Part shown: piece by piece, positions 54,066 through 61,950 of the stretch | Position numbering within the stretch: the first letter of the stretch is position 1 | Layout of the letters: every line of letters starts with the position of its first letter | Source: Roseateles terrae | GTDB taxonomy: Bacteria > Pseudomonadota > Gammaproteobacteria > Burkholderiales > Burkholderiaceae_C | Direction: 5' to 3' | NCBI RefSeq assembly: GCF_014192155.1 | Contig: NZ_JACHXO010000008.1 | Location: forward strand, 248,001-312,000 | Length of the DNA stretch: 64,000 nucleotides | Made by a program: the position numbers and the translations under genes | Notes under the pieces: generated by a model | The model's database searches: none | What the model saw: the letters and a program-made list of their open reading frames with translations, nothing else | Told to the model about the DNA's origin: nothing

Positions 54066-55808
54066 ATGCACACCATTGAAACCTACGGCGCCCCGGCGCC
54101 TGACCTGGCCGACGCGCCCCGCGTTGCCTCCTCACACCAGCTCCAAACGGCGCTCACCGGCACTGACGAGCCGGTCTTCCGTCCTGGCGCCCTGACGGCG
54201 GCTGCGGCGGCGGCTGCCGTGCTGGCCGCCTGCGGCGGCGGCGGTGCCTCCGACAGCGGTGACACGCCCAACACGGTGCCGCAAAGCGCCAAGCCAACCA
54301 CCGACATCGAAGCCGCGCGCTTCCTCGGCCAGGCCGGTTTCGCGGCCAGCGATGCAGACATCACCAAGCTCAAGGCGGACGGTTTCACCGCCTGGCTGGA
54401 TCAACAGTTCAATGTGCCGCGTACCACCAGCCATTACGACTGGCTGGTCGCCAAGGGCTACGGCGCGGAAAGCTACAAGTACAGCCTCTCCGGCATGGAT
54501 GCCACGCTGTGGCGCAAGCTGATCGGCTCGCCGGACCAGTTGCGTCAGCGGGTGGTGCTGGCGCTGTCCGAAATCTTCGTGGTGTCGATGAACGGCATCC
54601 CCGTGGCCTGGCCGCAGTTCGCGACGGCTGCCTATGTGGACATGCTGGAAGCCCGCTGCTTCGGCACCTTCCGTGACCTGCTCGAAGGCGTGACGTTGTC
54701 GCCGGCGATGGGCGTCTATCTCGCCATGCGCGGCAACCGCAAGGAAGATCCCAAGACCGGCCGCCAGCCCGACGAGAACTATGCGCGGGAGGTGATGCAG
54801 CTCTTCACCATCGGCCTGAACCAGCTCAATGCGGACGGCACGCCCAAGACCAGCAACGGCAAGACGGTCGACACCTACACGCTGGACCAGATCACCGCGC
54901 TGGCGCGGGTCTTCACCGGCTGGGACTTCGACACGACCGCACCGAACGGCAACGACTTCGCCTTCATGAACCGCCCGATGGTGCACACCGCCTCGCGGTT
55001 CTCCACCGGTGCCAAGCAGGTGCTGGATGTGACCATTCCGGAGAGCGCCGACGGCCCCACCGCGATGAAGACCGCGCTGGATACCCTGGTGGCGCATCCG
55101 AACGTAGGCCCCTTCATCGGGCGTCAGCTGATCCAGCGCCTGGTGGCCTCCAACCCCAGCCCGGCCTATGTGCAGCGCGTGGCCGCCGTTTTCAACAACA
55201 ACGGCAAGGGCGAGCGGGGCGACATGCGCGCCGTGATCCGCGCCGTGCTGCTGGACAACGACGCCCGCACGCCCGCCGCCGATCCGGGCGTCGGCAAGCT
55301 GCGCGAGCCCATCCAGCGTCTGGTGCAGTGGGCCCGCACGGTCGGTTTCACCTCGCCGGGCGACCTGTGGGCCATCGGCGACTGCAGCAATCCCTCCAGC
55401 CGTCTGGGCCAGAGCCCGCTGCGCAGCGGCTCGGTGTTCAACTTCTTCCGTCCCGGCTACGTGCCGCCCAACTCCCAGTTGGGCACCAACAATGTGACCG
55501 CGCCGGAATTCCAGCTGTGCAATGAGAGCACGGTGGCGGGTTACCTGAACTTCATGCAGACGCTGGTCAATGGCGGCATTGGTGACATGAAGCCCGACTA
55601 CACCGCCGATCTGGCGCTGGCCGCCGATGCGGCGAGCCTGGTCAAGCGTCAGGCGACGCTGCTGGGCGGCGTGTCCGAGGCGACGTTGACCACCGTCACC
55701 ACCGCGGTGGGCACCATCGCCGCCACGACCGATGCCGGCAAGCTCAACCGCGTCAAGGCCGGCTGGCTGCTGCTGCTGGCCTCCCCCGACTACCAGATCC
55801 AGAAATAA
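54066..55808 (+). CDS. DUF1800 domain-containing lipoprotein-like exported protein
   Basis: Protein of 580 residues, DUF1800 family, function unknown. The N-terminus (about 45 residues) leads to the hydrophobic ALTAAAAAAAVLAACGGGGA, with a lipobox-like LAAC, so it may be lipidated and exported, though the signal is preceded by a long polar stretch. Family motifs: ARFLGQAGFAASDADITKLK, LDQQFNVPRTTSHYDWLVAK, VVLALSEIFVVSMNGIP and NYAREVMQLFTIGLNQLNAD, then ITALARVFTGWDFDTTAPNG and HTASRFSTGAKQVLDVTIPE. It is always found beside a DUF1501 gene, as here (12-bp gap). A secreted or surface role is inferred. Confidence 0.9.
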   Translation: MHTIETYGAPAPDLADAPRVASSHQLQTALTGTDEPVFRPGALTAAAAAAAVLAACGGGGASDSGDTPNTVPQSAKPTTDIEAARFLGQAGFAASDADITKLKADGFTAWLDQQFNVPRTTSHYDWLVAKGYGAESYKYSLSGMDATLWRKLIGSPDQLRQRVVLALSEIFVVSMNGIPVAWPQFATAAYVDMLEARCFGTFRDLLEGVTLSPAMGVYLAMRGNRKEDPKTGRQPDENYAREVMQLFTIGLNQLNADGTPKTSNGKTVDTYTLDQITALARVFTGWDFDTTAPNGNDFAFMNRPMVHTASRFSTGAKQVLDVTIPESADGPTAMKTALDTLVAHPNVGPFIGRQLIQRLVASNPSPAYVQRVAAVFNNNGKGERGDMRAVIRAVLLDNDARTPAADPGVGKLREPIQRLVQWARTVGFTSPGDLWAIGDCSNPSSRLGQSPLRSGSVFNFFRPGYVPPNSQLGTNNVTAPEFQLCNESTVAGYLNFMQTLVNGGIGDMKPDYTADLALAADAASLVKRQATLLGGVSEATLTTVTTAVGTIAATTDAGKLNRVKAGWLLLLASPDYQIQK

Positions 55809-55820
55809 GCGGAGCTCCCC

Positions 55821-57209
55821 ATGGCCCATGTGTCCCGCCTGGCGTCGCTCAAGCGCCGCGAATTCCTCAAGCATGCCTCCGCCCTGTCGGTGGCCGGTAC
55901 CGCCGCTCCCTGGGCGCTGCAGCTCGCCGCCATCAATGAAGCCGCGGCGGCCACCGCTTCCGGCGACTACAAGGCGCTGGTCTGTCTGTTCCTCTACGGC
56001 GGCAATGACTACGGCAACACCGTGGTGCCGTATGACAGCGCCAGCTATTCGTCCTACGCCACCATCCGTCAGACCCTGGCCACGCCGCGTGACCAGCTGG
56101 CCGCCACGGTGCTGAATCCCTCGGTGGCCCTGCCGGACAGCCGTCAGATGGCGCTGGCGCCGACGCTGTCGGCCATCAAGCCGGTCTTCGACGCCGGCCG
56201 GCTGGCGGTGATGCTGAACATCGGCACGCTGATGCAGCCCACCACCCTGGCCCAGTACAAGGCCCAGAGCGTGCCGCTGCCGCCCAAGCTGTTCTCGCAC
56301 AACGACCAGCAGAGCCTGTGGCAGTCGTCCAAGCCGGAAGGCGCCATCTCCGGTTGGGGCGGTCGCCTGGGAGACCGCTTCCTGTCGAGCAACGGCAGTG
56401 CCACCTTCACCTGCATCAATGTCTCCGGCAATGCGGTGTTCATGTCGGGCGGCCAGGCGGTGCAATACCAGATGAGCAGCGGCGGCGCCGTGGCCATCAA
56501 TGGCGTGACCCGCAGCCTGTTCGGCTCGCAGGCCTGTTCCGAAGCGCTGCGCACGCTGGTGACGGGGGACCGCAGCCACTGGATGGAGTCGGAGCTCAAT
56601 CGCGTCACTGCCCGCTCCATCAATGCCCAGGCGACGGTCAGCACCGCGCTGGCCGGGGTCAACCTGACGACGCCATTCGACACCTCCTCGCTGTCGTCGC
56701 AGCTGAGCATGGTGGCCAAGCTGATTGCGGCCCGTTCGTCGCTGGGCGCGTCGCGTCAGGTGTTCTTCGTGTCGCTGGGCGGTTTCGACCTGCACGATCT
56801 GCTGGTGGACCAGCATCCGAAGCTGCTGCAGCAGGTGGGCGGGGCGATGGCCAGTTTTGATGCCGCGCTGCAGGAACTGGGGGTGGCCAACAATGTGACC
56901 ACCTTCACCGCTTCCGACTTCGGTCGCACGCTGAGCTCCAACGGGGACGGCTCCGACCACGGCTGGGGCAGCCATCACCTGGTGATGGGCGGCGCGGTCA
57001 AGGGCGGACGCTTCTACGGCACGCTGCCGTCGGTGTCGGTCAACGGGCCGGACGACGTGGGCCAGGGCCGGCTGCTGCCCACCACCGCGGTGGACCAGCT
57101 GGCCGCCACGCTGGCGCTGTGGATGGGCGTGAGCCCGAGCGACCTGCCGTCGGTGTTGCCCGGCATCGGCAACTTCAGCAACCAGAACCTGGGTTTCATG
57201 AACGCCTGA
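55821..57209 (+). CDS. DUF1501 domain-containing exported protein
   Basis: Protein of 462 residues in the DUF1501 family, which is related to the alkaline phosphatase/sulfatase fold; function unknown. The start carries a Tat-like signal SLKRREFLKHASALSVAGTA, with the twin Arg. The family begins at YKALVCLFLYGGNDYGNTVV. KLFSHNDQQSLWQSSKPEGA, SRQVFFVSLGGFDLHDLLVD (metal-like Asp/His) and NVTTFTASDFGRTLSSNGDG and DHGWGSHHLVMGGAVKGGRF are the conserved C-terminal motifs. It pairs with DUF1800 just upstream, probably as an exported complex. Confidence 0.9.
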   Translation: MAHVSRLASLKRREFLKHASALSVAGTAAPWALQLAAINEAAAATASGDYKALVCLFLYGGNDYGNTVVPYDSASYSSYATIRQTLATPRDQLAATVLNPSVALPDSRQMALAPTLSAIKPVFDAGRLAVMLNIGTLMQPTTLAQYKAQSVPLPPKLFSHNDQQSLWQSSKPEGAISGWGGRLGDRFLSSNGSATFTCINVSGNAVFMSGGQAVQYQMSSGGAVAINGVTRSLFGSQACSEALRTLVTGDRSHWMESELNRVTARSINAQATVSTALAGVNLTTPFDTSSLSSQLSMVAKLIAARSSLGASRQVFFVSLGGFDLHDLLVDQHPKLLQQVGGAMASFDAALQELGVANNVTTFTASDFGRTLSSNGDGSDHGWGSHHLVMGGAVKGGRFYGTLPSVSVNGPDDVGQGRLLPTTAVDQLAATLALWMGVSPSDLPSVLPGIGNFSNQNLGFMNA

Positions 57210-57304
57210 CGTTTGAACCGGACACCGAGCGGCAAAGGCAGCTTCATGCCCCCTTTGCCATTTGAGTTGTCACGAGAAAACCTCTCTGAAGCCGACATCG
57301 GACT

Positions 57305-57324
57305 GCCCCCCAGACTCAGGGGGC
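57305..57324 (+). terminator. Hairpin after the DUF1501 gene
   Basis: GCCCCC (57305-57310) and GGGGGC (57319-57324) with an 8-nt loop, about 95 bp after the stop codon. There is no T-run; an A-run (CCTAAAAAG) follows. Confidence 0.35.
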
Positions 57325-57457
57325 GCCACCCCTAAAAAGATCACTTCGCAGAAGTTGCGACATCTCGTAACATCCAGTCGTTGCTCCGCTATTCGCACAA
57401 GTATTCGAAGATGCGAAAACGGAGTCGCGTTCCACACGCCTGACAACGGAGGCAGCC

Positions 57458-58117
57458 ATGGATGGAATGCTGGGGAGGTCCCAGGATCTGGATTGGTGGT
57501 CGATCTACCACGGGCCCGAGCGCCGTCGCGGTCATGACAAGTGGTGGCGAAATGCACTCGACGCGATTGACTTGGGCGTCTGCCTGGTCAGCCTGGGCGG
57601 GCGGCTGGTGTATGCCAACTGGACCGCGCGGGAGCAGCTGGGCACCGAAGCACCGGTCCAGGTGGTGGATGGGCAGGTGGTCGCCTCCGACCGCAACGAC
57701 CAGCAGCGTCTGGAACAGGCGCTGCTGGATGCGCAGCAGCGCAGCCTGCGGCATCTGATCTGTCTGGGGCGCGGCGCGCATCGACTGTCGCTGTCGGTGC
57801 TGCCGATGGTGGATGGGCAACAAACGCATGCCCTGCTGGTGCTGGGCAAACGCAACCTGTGCGGAGAACTGCCAATGCTGGCTTTTGCGCGCGAGCATCA
57901 GCTGACGGCCGCCGAGCAGGGGGTGTTGCAGGCGCTCTGCGAGGGCCTGCAGCCGCAGGAAATCGCGCAGCGGCATGGGGTGGCCATCTCGACCGTGCGG
58001 ACGCAGATTGCCAGCGTCCGGGCGAAGACGGCCACCGAAAGTATTCGGGAACTGGTGGCGATGGTGGCGCAGTTGCCGCCGCTGCAGGGCGTCTTGCGGG
58101 CAATCGAATACCGCTGA
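57458..58117 (+). CDS. LuxR-family regulator with PAS-like N-terminus
   Basis: Regulator of 219 residues, no receiver domain. Residues about 25-130 look like a degenerate PAS domain (DAIDLGVCLVSLGGRLVYAN and LSVLPMVDGQQTHALLVLGK). The C-terminal HTH reads LTAAEQGVLQALCEGLQPQE and IAQRHGVAISTVRTQIASVR, the LuxR/GerE type. It lies after the DUF1800/DUF1501 pair on the same strand, separated by 248 bp containing only a weak hairpin. It could control them, but this is inferred. A second PAS-LuxR protein is 6 kb upstream at 51.2 kb, of different sequence. Confidence 0.85.
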   Translation: MDGMLGRSQDLDWWSIYHGPERRRGHDKWWRNALDAIDLGVCLVSLGGRLVYANWTAREQLGTEAPVQVVDGQVVASDRNDQQRLEQALLDAQQRSLRHLICLGRGAHRLSLSVLPMVDGQQTHALLVLGKRNLCGELPMLAFAREHQLTAAEQGVLQALCEGLQPQEIAQRHGVAISTVRTQIASVRAKTATESIRELVAMVAQLPPLQGVLRAIEYR

Positions 58118-58140
58118 ACGGCGGAGGGCGAGGCGCCCTC

Positions 58141-58220
58141 GCACGAAGCCGCAGCGCCACGCACGACGCCGCAGCGCCACGCACGACGCCGCAGCGCCAC
58201 GCACGACGCCGCAGCGCCAC
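58141..58220. repeat. 20-bp tandem repeat, four units
   Basis: GCACGAAGCCGCAGCGCCAC (58141-58160), then three exact copies of GCACGACGCCGCAGCGCCAC (58161-58220). It fills the 106-bp spacer between converging genes. A small GAGGGC/GCCCTC stem (58124-58140) precedes it. Confidence 0.92.
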
Positions 58221-58223
58221 CCA

Positions 58224-59828
58224 TTACGCCCGCCGTGGCTCCAGCGTCTTGCTGTAGAGCGATGCGCCCGTCAGATCCTTGAGCGTCACCGTGAGCGCGC
58301 GGCTGCGAGCGTCGATGTCGACCTGGCCGAAGAACTGGAGACCGTCGGCGGGCGGTGAATTCGCTTCCTTCGGCGCCTTCTCATACATGACCTGCATGCC
58401 GAAGGTGGCGTCTGCCTTGTTCGGGCCGAAGCCGCCGGCATGCAGCGGGCCCGAGACGAATTCCCAGAAGGGCAGGAAGTCGCTGAACTGGGCGCGGGCC
58501 GGGTCGAAGTAGTGGGCAGCGGTGTAGTGCACGTCGGCGGTCAGCCAGACCACATTGTGCAGGCCCAGCTGCTTGATGCCGCGCAGCAGCCGGGCGATCT
58601 CGATTTCGCGGCCCCGTGGTGCGCCGTTGTCGCCGTTGGCAATGGCTTCCCACTTGTCCAGGCCCGCAGCGTCCTTGCCGTCCCCCACCTGAAGGCCGAT
58701 CGGCATGTCGGCGGCAATCACCTTCCACACCGATGGGGAGCGGCGCAAACCGTCCAGCAGCCAGTCGACCTGGGTGCGGCCCAGGAAAGCACTGGTGGCG
58801 TTTTCTTCGGTCTCGAGATTGGCGCCGTTGGGGCCGCGGTAGCTGCGCATGTCCAGCACAAAGACGTCCAGCAGCGGGCCTTGCGGCAGGTGGCGGTAGA
58901 CGCGTTCAACCTCGGCATCCCCGAAGCGGCGCATCGGCGCATAGTCCAGGAAGGCACGGGTGCCGCGGGCGACCAGCAGCGGCACATTCTTCTCGGTATA
59001 GCGCGGATCGGCGGAGACATCCTTGCTGTCCGAATAGTTGTTGCTGATCTCGTGGTCGTCCCATTGCCAGATCTGCGGCACCTCGGCGGACATGCGGCGA
59101 ATGTGCTCGTCCATCAGGTTGTAGCGGTAGCGGCCCCGGTATTCGTCGAGCGTTTCGGCCACCTTGCTGGTCTGCTCGGTGACGAGGTTCTTCCAGACGC
59201 TCCCGTTGGCGAGCTTGATTTCAGCCGGGATGGGGCTGTCGGCGTAGATGGTGTCGCCGCTGTGCAGGAAGAAGTCGGGGCTGAGGCGACGGATCTGCTC
59301 GTAGATGCCGATACCGCCCCATTCCTGGTTGATGCCCCAACCCTGGCCCATGGTGTCGCCGCTCCAGCAAAAGCGGACATTGCGCAGCGGGGAACGACCG
59401 GCGGCACCGGGCAGGCGCAGGTGGCCCTCAAGCGGCTCGGACATGACCCGCTCGTTGTGGAGGTCCTGGAGCATGACGCGGTAAAAAATCTCCTGGCCCG
59501 GCGGGAGCCCGCGGAGGTCAACGCGTCCGGTGAAGTCACTGTCCGGCAGCAGGAAGGGGCCGCGGACGCGCTGGGCATTGGCGAAACTGGCGGTGGTGGA
59601 CCACTCCAGCCACATGCGGGACGGGCGGTCGCCGCGGGTCCAGAGGACGGCGGCATCGGCCAGCGGGTCGCCGCTCTGGATGCCGGAGGGCATCTGGGGG
59701 CGCATGCCGTCGCGGGTGATGATCGCGGGGGCCTGGGGCGCTGCGGATTGGGCACGCACGGCCAGCGGCGTCAGCAGGGAGGCGCCTCCGAGCAGGGCGC
59801 TGGCATTGAGGAAGCGGCGGCGGTCCAT
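58224..59828 (-). CDS. phoD: PhoD-type alkaline phosphatase, Tat-exported
   Basis: Exported phosphomonoesterase/phosphodiesterase of the PhoD family, 534 residues. The Tat signal MDRRRFLNASALLGGASLLT places it in the periplasm. Family features: FYRVMLQDLHNERVMSEPLE, RFCWSGDTMGQGWGINQEWG (metal Asp), FFLHSGDTIYADSPIPAE, IWQWDDHEISNNYSDSKDVS (metal His/Asp) and VWLTADVHYTAAHYFDPARA at the C-terminal metal site. ATG 59828 was chosen because the Tat motif starts there; the longer open frame adds 92 unlikely residues. It diverges from the LysE gene. Phosphate control is likely but no Pho box was recognised. Confidence 0.9.
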   Translation of the reverse strand: MDRRRFLNASALLGGASLLTPLAVRAQSAAPQAPAIITRDGMRPQMPSGIQSGDPLADAAVLWTRGDRPSRMWLEWSTTASFANAQRVRGPFLLPDSDFTGRVDLRGLPPGQEIFYRVMLQDLHNERVMSEPLEGHLRLPGAAGRSPLRNVRFCWSGDTMGQGWGINQEWGGIGIYEQIRRLSPDFFLHSGDTIYADSPIPAEIKLANGSVWKNLVTEQTSKVAETLDEYRGRYRYNLMDEHIRRMSAEVPQIWQWDDHEISNNYSDSKDVSADPRYTEKNVPLLVARGTRAFLDYAPMRRFGDAEVERVYRHLPQGPLLDVFVLDMRSYRGPNGANLETEENATSAFLGRTQVDWLLDGLRRSPSVWKVIAADMPIGLQVGDGKDAAGLDKWEAIANGDNGAPRGREIEIARLLRGIKQLGLHNVVWLTADVHYTAAHYFDPARAQFSDFLPFWEFVSGPLHAGGFGPNKADATFGMQVMYEKAPKEANSPPADGLQFFGQVDIDARSRALTVTLKDLTGASLYSKTLEPRRA

Positions 59829-59942
59829 GAGCAATCTCCCGTGTGGCAAAGCCGCGATGCTCGTTCGGGGGCATGACAGGTCGGTGACGGCGGCGACGTG
59901 CGTGGCGATGGAGCGCACAGGGGAGTGGCTATCATCCCCCGC

Positions 59943-60566
59943 ATGCTGACAATCGAACAACTCCTCGCCTTCCTGGCAGCCGCGCTGCTGATCACCGCAT
60001 CCCCGGGGCCGGACAACCTGATGGTGCTGAGCATGGGGCTGTCGAAAGGGCGCAAGCACGGGATGGTGTTCGGGCTGGGATGTGCACTGGGGTGTTTGAG
60101 CCACACGGTGCTCGCCGTCATCGGAGTGAGCGCGCTGATTGCGGCGTCTCCGGTGGCGTTCACCGCATTGAAGGTGTGTGGCGGGCTCTATCTGGTGTGG
60201 ATGGGCGTGCGGGCCCTTCGCAGCTCCGGCGCGATGAAGCTGGATCAGGCACCAGTGGAAGAGTCGCTGTCGCGGCTGTTCTTCAAAGGCGTCTTCGCCA
60301 ATGCGATCAATCCAAAGGTGGTGCTGTTTTTCCTGTCGTTCCTGCCGCAGTTCGTGATCACCGGGCGCGGGGATGAGAGCCTGCAGTTGGCACAGTTGGG
60401 GCTGGTGTTCACCGCGCAGGCCGCGGTGCTGTTCGGGGCGCTGGGGTTCTTCTCGGGCGCGATCGGGCGGTGGATTCAGCGGCGGCCGGGGGTGGGGCTG
60501 TGGCTGGATCGGGTGGCGGGGGCGGTGTTTGTGGGGCTGGGGTTAAAGCTGGTGGTGGGGCGGTGA
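59943..60566 (+). CDS. LysE family amino-acid exporter
   Basis: Inner-membrane exporter of 207 residues with six hydrophobic segments. The start MLTIEQLLAFLAAALLITAS and PGPDNLMVLSMGLSKGRKHG form the family signature (SPGPD). FGLGCALGCLSHTVLAVIGV and FKGVFANAINPKVVLFFLSF are the conserved second and fourth segments (the Asn-Pro-Lys loop). It exports amino acids or related metabolites (RhtB/LysE group); the substrate is not readable. ATG 59943 chosen. It diverges from phoD, 114 bp apart. Confidence 0.92.
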   Translation: MLTIEQLLAFLAAALLITASPGPDNLMVLSMGLSKGRKHGMVFGLGCALGCLSHTVLAVIGVSALIAASPVAFTALKVCGGLYLVWMGVRALRSSGAMKLDQAPVEESLSRLFFKGVFANAINPKVVLFFLSFLPQFVITGRGDESLQLAQLGLVFTAQAAVLFGALGFFSGAIGRWIQRRPGVGLWLDRVAGAVFVGLGLKLVVGR

Positions 60567-60590
60567 GGGACAGTGTTTCGCAGTGAACAC

Positions 60591-60695
60591 GGCATGCGCG
60601 GAGCCGGGTACCTTTTGCTTCATGTCCCTTCTGCCCGGCTGCGCCGGCCATTCATTCCTTGACTTCCGCAAAAGGCACCCGGCTCCGCGCATGCC
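60591..60695. mobile_element. 105-bp element with 28-bp terminal inverted repeats (REPIN/MITE-like)
   Basis: The left arm (60591-60618) and right arm (60668-60695) are each 28 bp and are reverse complements except for one position (a/c at 60610/60676). The arms begin GGCATGCGCGGAGCCGGGT. The 49-bp spacer contains a smaller CCGGC/GCCGG stem. It lies between lysE (stop 60566) and dsbB (stop 60800). No duplicated target bases are clear. No second copy occurs in this window. Whether it is a dispersed repeat needs a genome search. Confidence 0.6.
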
Positions 60696-60744
60696 TGCAC
60701 CGCGCACTTCGCAAGACCTGCGATCCGTGTGGTGGCTCCACATG

Positions 60745-60781
60745 AAAAACGCCCCCGGAATCCGTCAGGAACCAGGGGCGG
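60745..60781 (-). terminator. Terminator of dsbB
   Basis: On the minus strand CGCCCC (60780-60775) pairs with GGGGCG (60755-60750), with extra pairing inside, then TTTTTCATG. It lies 20 bp after the dsbB stop. Confidence 0.65.
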
Positions 60782-60799
60782 TCAGCGAGTGTCGAGTCG

Positions 60800-61303
60800 T
60801 CAGTGCGCTGGCGTGCGAGGACGCCGCTTGAGCGTCAGCAGTGCCCCCAGGGCAATCAGCGTATAGAGCAAGCCGCTCCAGATCTCATAGGGCTGACCCA
60901 ACAGGGTGTAAGCCGAAGCCTTGCTGCAGGAAGCTGTCACCATGAAGACGCTCGGCCAGCGGGCCTCCAGGTCCAGCGCCGTCAGCACACGATCGGCAAA
61001 GGTCATGTCGCAACTGGCAAGCTTCGCGGCGACCTCATGCTGGTAGCCGGCGGCCACCAGTCCCGCAACGCCCAGTGCCGCAACAAGAAGCAGGGCGATG
61101 ACGCGCGCAGCCTTCACCCGCTGCAGGCACCAGCCAAGAACGCTGACCACCGCAATCAGGATGAAAATGCCGCGCTGCATGACGCACCACGGGCACGGCT
61201 TGATGTCGAACTGATACTGGGCGACCAGGGCCGCCGCCAGCGCGGCCAGCGAAACAACCGCCGCGGTGGCCAGCATCCGCGGCGGCGTGAGGAGCATGCG
61301 CAT
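60800..61303 (-). CDS. dsbB: Disulfide bond formation protein B
   Basis: Inner-membrane quinone reductase that reoxidises DsbA, 167 residues. Four hydrophobic segments are readable. The periplasmic Cys pairs are both present: CPWCVMQRG near residue 37 and the second pair around ASCDMTFADRVL and TASCSKASAY. TTG/ATG choices matter little; ATG 61303 overlaps the RidA-family stop by one base (TGATG), so it is co-translated. A terminator follows the stop. DsbA itself is not in the window. Confidence 0.93.
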   Translation of the reverse strand: MRMLLTPPRMLATAAVVSLAALAAALVAQYQFDIKPCPWCVMQRGIFILIAVVSVLGWCLQRVKAARVIALLLVAALGVAGLVAAGYQHEVAAKLASCDMTFADRVLTALDLEARWPSVFMVTASCSKASAYTLLGQPYEIWSGLLYTLIALGALLTLKRRPRTPAH

Positions 61304-61779
61304 CAGGCGCGAACCTCGGCAATCAGCTCGATCTCGACACAGGCCCCCGTCGGAATCTGCGCCACACCAAAGGCGCTGCGGGCATGCGCGCCCACTTCAG
61401 GACCGAAGACCTCCACAAAAAGCTCCGAGGCACCGTTGGTGACCAGGTGGTGCTCCGTGAAGTCCGGCGTGCTGTTCACCAGGCTCATCAACTTGACGAT
61501 GCGGGTGACCTTGCTCAGGTCTCCCACCGCCGCTTGCAAGGTGCCCATCAAATCAATCGCAATGGCCCGCGCAGCCGCCTTGCCAGTGGCCGTGTCCGTG
61601 TCCTTGCCCAGCTGCCCCACCCACGTCTTGCCGTCCTTCTTGGCAATGTGACCGGACAGAAACACCAGGTTTCCAGTGCGAACAAACGGCACATAGGCAG
61701 CCGCCGGCAGCGCCACGGGGGGGAGGGTGATGCCGAGTTGCTGCAGGCGTTCTTGGACGGTGGAGGCGGCAGAAGTCAT
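61303..61779 (-). CDS. RidA/YjgF family protein
   Basis: Rid-family protein of 158 residues. The family hydrolyses reactive imines/enamines. The chain starts MTSAASTVQERLQQLGITLP and contains PAAAYVPFVRTGNLVFLSGH, the conserved strand with the Arg site less clear than in RidA proper; GTLQAAVGDLSKVTRIVKLM is the usual helix and FGVAQIPTGACVEIELIAEV the C-terminal motif. It belongs to a divergent Rid subgroup (archaeal/RutC-like length) rather than canonical RidA. ATG 61779 is the only sensible start; the longer open frame covers the divergent ACAD gene in antisense. It is in an operon with dsbB. Confidence 0.85.
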   Translation of the reverse strand: MTSAASTVQERLQQLGITLPPVALPAAAYVPFVRTGNLVFLSGHIAKKDGKTWVGQLGKDTDTATGKAAARAIAIDLMGTLQAAVGDLSKVTRIVKLMSLVNSTPDFTEHHLVTNGASELFVEVFGPEVGAHARSAFGVAQIPTGACVEIELIAEVRA

Positions 61780-61950
61780 GAGAAGACGAAAAGGGTTGCG
61801 GAATGCGTCGAATCCTACACCGCGGGTCCGGCCATCGCAGGCAGGGGCCGGTGGGCCCCATTTCGGGACGCCCGGCAACAACTGGTTGCGCCCTCGGCCT
61901 GAAACGTAGCAATTCGTCGAACGAGGCACGGCGTTTGCCATCAGGCTGTC

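Noticed and set aside
54132-56978. A 948-residue open frame antisense to DUF1800/DUF1501
   Set aside because: It is a shadow of high-GC coding DNA on the other strand: His/Arg/Gly-rich, no family motif, while both plus-strand genes are clear.
58141-58220. CRISPR array
   Set aside because: The 20-bp units are directly adjacent with no unique spacers, and no cas genes are present.
60583-60831. An 82-residue open frame through the inverted repeat
   Set aside because: It is explained by the palindromic element and has no protein-like motif.
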